Assembly: GCF_018294505.1 (NCBI RefSeq)
Contig: NC_057795.1
Span: forward strand, 523,781,184 to 523,845,183
Direction of reading: 5' to 3'
Source of the DNA: Triticum aestivum
Lineage: Eukaryota; Streptophyta; Magnoliopsida; Poales; Poaceae
Length of the DNA stretch: 64,000 nt
Shown here: piece after piece, positions 63,894 through 64,000 of the stretch
How the letters are laid out: each line of letters starts with the position of its first letter
Position numbering within the stretch: position 1 is the stretch's first letter
Notes under the pieces: model-generated
What the model was told of the DNA's origin: nothing
The model's input: the letters and a program-made list of their open reading frames with translations, nothing else
Databases searched by the model: none
Position numbers and translations under genes: made by a program

Positions 63894-64000
63894 TCCATAG
63901 GCTCCTATTATGTACATATTCTTGACAATGTATATATTATGATCAATATAATAAACCGGCAGCCTTGCTAAAGCGGGCCCTCTGCCGTTCTTCCTTGAAA
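63894..64000 (+). other. J sequence after pol, no gene
   Basis: The 107 bases after the integrase stop are AT-rich and run to the window end, before any 3' LTR. Confidence 0.6.

Larger units (their letters stand above)
40187..64000 (+). mobile_element. Gypsy element J, near-complete gag-pol, 5' LTR split by F2
   Basis: The LTR begins TGTTGGGGATATAAC at 40187, preceded by CATTG (40182-40186), the likely left target duplication. It is interrupted at 40437 and resumes at 57084 to 57363, with the primer site at 57364. Order: gag (57452-59880), protease (59951-60694), RT-RNase H (60758-62488), integrase (62724-63893). Protease-RT-RNaseH-integrase order marks the gypsy superfamily. The 3' LTR and right duplication are beyond the window. 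Stops and one frameshift inactivate it, but every enzymatic domain is present. Confidence 0.9.

Overview
The window is intergenic DNA from a large grass genome, almost certainly a Triticeae species (wheat, Aegilops, rye or barley). I saw no host gene, tRNA, rRNA or organellar sequence. Almost every base can be assigned to layered transposable elements. The Triticeae call rests on recognisable repeats: Angela/BARE-type copia LTRs, Athila-lineage gypsy elements (Sabrina/WHAM/BAGY-2 group) whose primer site matches tRNA-Asp, Fatima-like gypsy LTRs (TGTCGGTGTC...GACTCCCTCA), and gypsy elements with TGGCGCCCACC or TTGGCGCGCCAGG primer sites. Family names come from memory of these sequences, not from a database search; the structural calls (LTR edges, target-site duplications, primer sites, domains) were read directly.

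Left half (1-25812). A plus-strand Athila-type remnant (1-4305) is cut by an Angela LTR fragment (4306-5543). This runs into an element with CACTA-like ends and unusually long (~0.85 kb) terminal inverted repeats (5544-23692). Inside that element lie a minus-strand Athila-type retrotransposon with gag and protease but no polymerase (9740-17136), which itself carries a 195-bp hAT-type MITE, and a non-coding LTR retrotransposon (17475-23119, target duplication CCCCC). A minus-strand Athila-type remnant (23693-24763) and a minus-strand Angela LTR (24764-25812) follow.

Right half (25813-64000) is a nest up to four levels deep. Fatima-like element F1 (25813-28692 and 39844-40186) holds two groups of insertions. 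One is a minus-strand gypsy remnant I (28693-32214 and 38814-39843) that contains element H (32215-38813). The other is the gypsy element J (40187 to beyond the window). J's 5' LTR is split by Fatima-like element F2 (40438-57083), and F2's 3' LTR is split by element G (40526-47984, target duplication CAATG). Only J carries a near-complete gag-protease-RT-RNaseH-integrase set, and stops and a frameshift break it.

The most interesting theme is that F1, F2, H and G carry long coding segments antisense to their own gag. F1, F2 and H carry a spliced gene of the 'putative gypsy type transposon' (Transposase_28) kind where pol would be expected; G carries a B3-domain-like ORF. All are broken here, but the layout is repeated across at least two unrelated element families, so these non-autonomous retrotransposons seem to have repeatedly kept an antisense passenger gene in place of polymerase.
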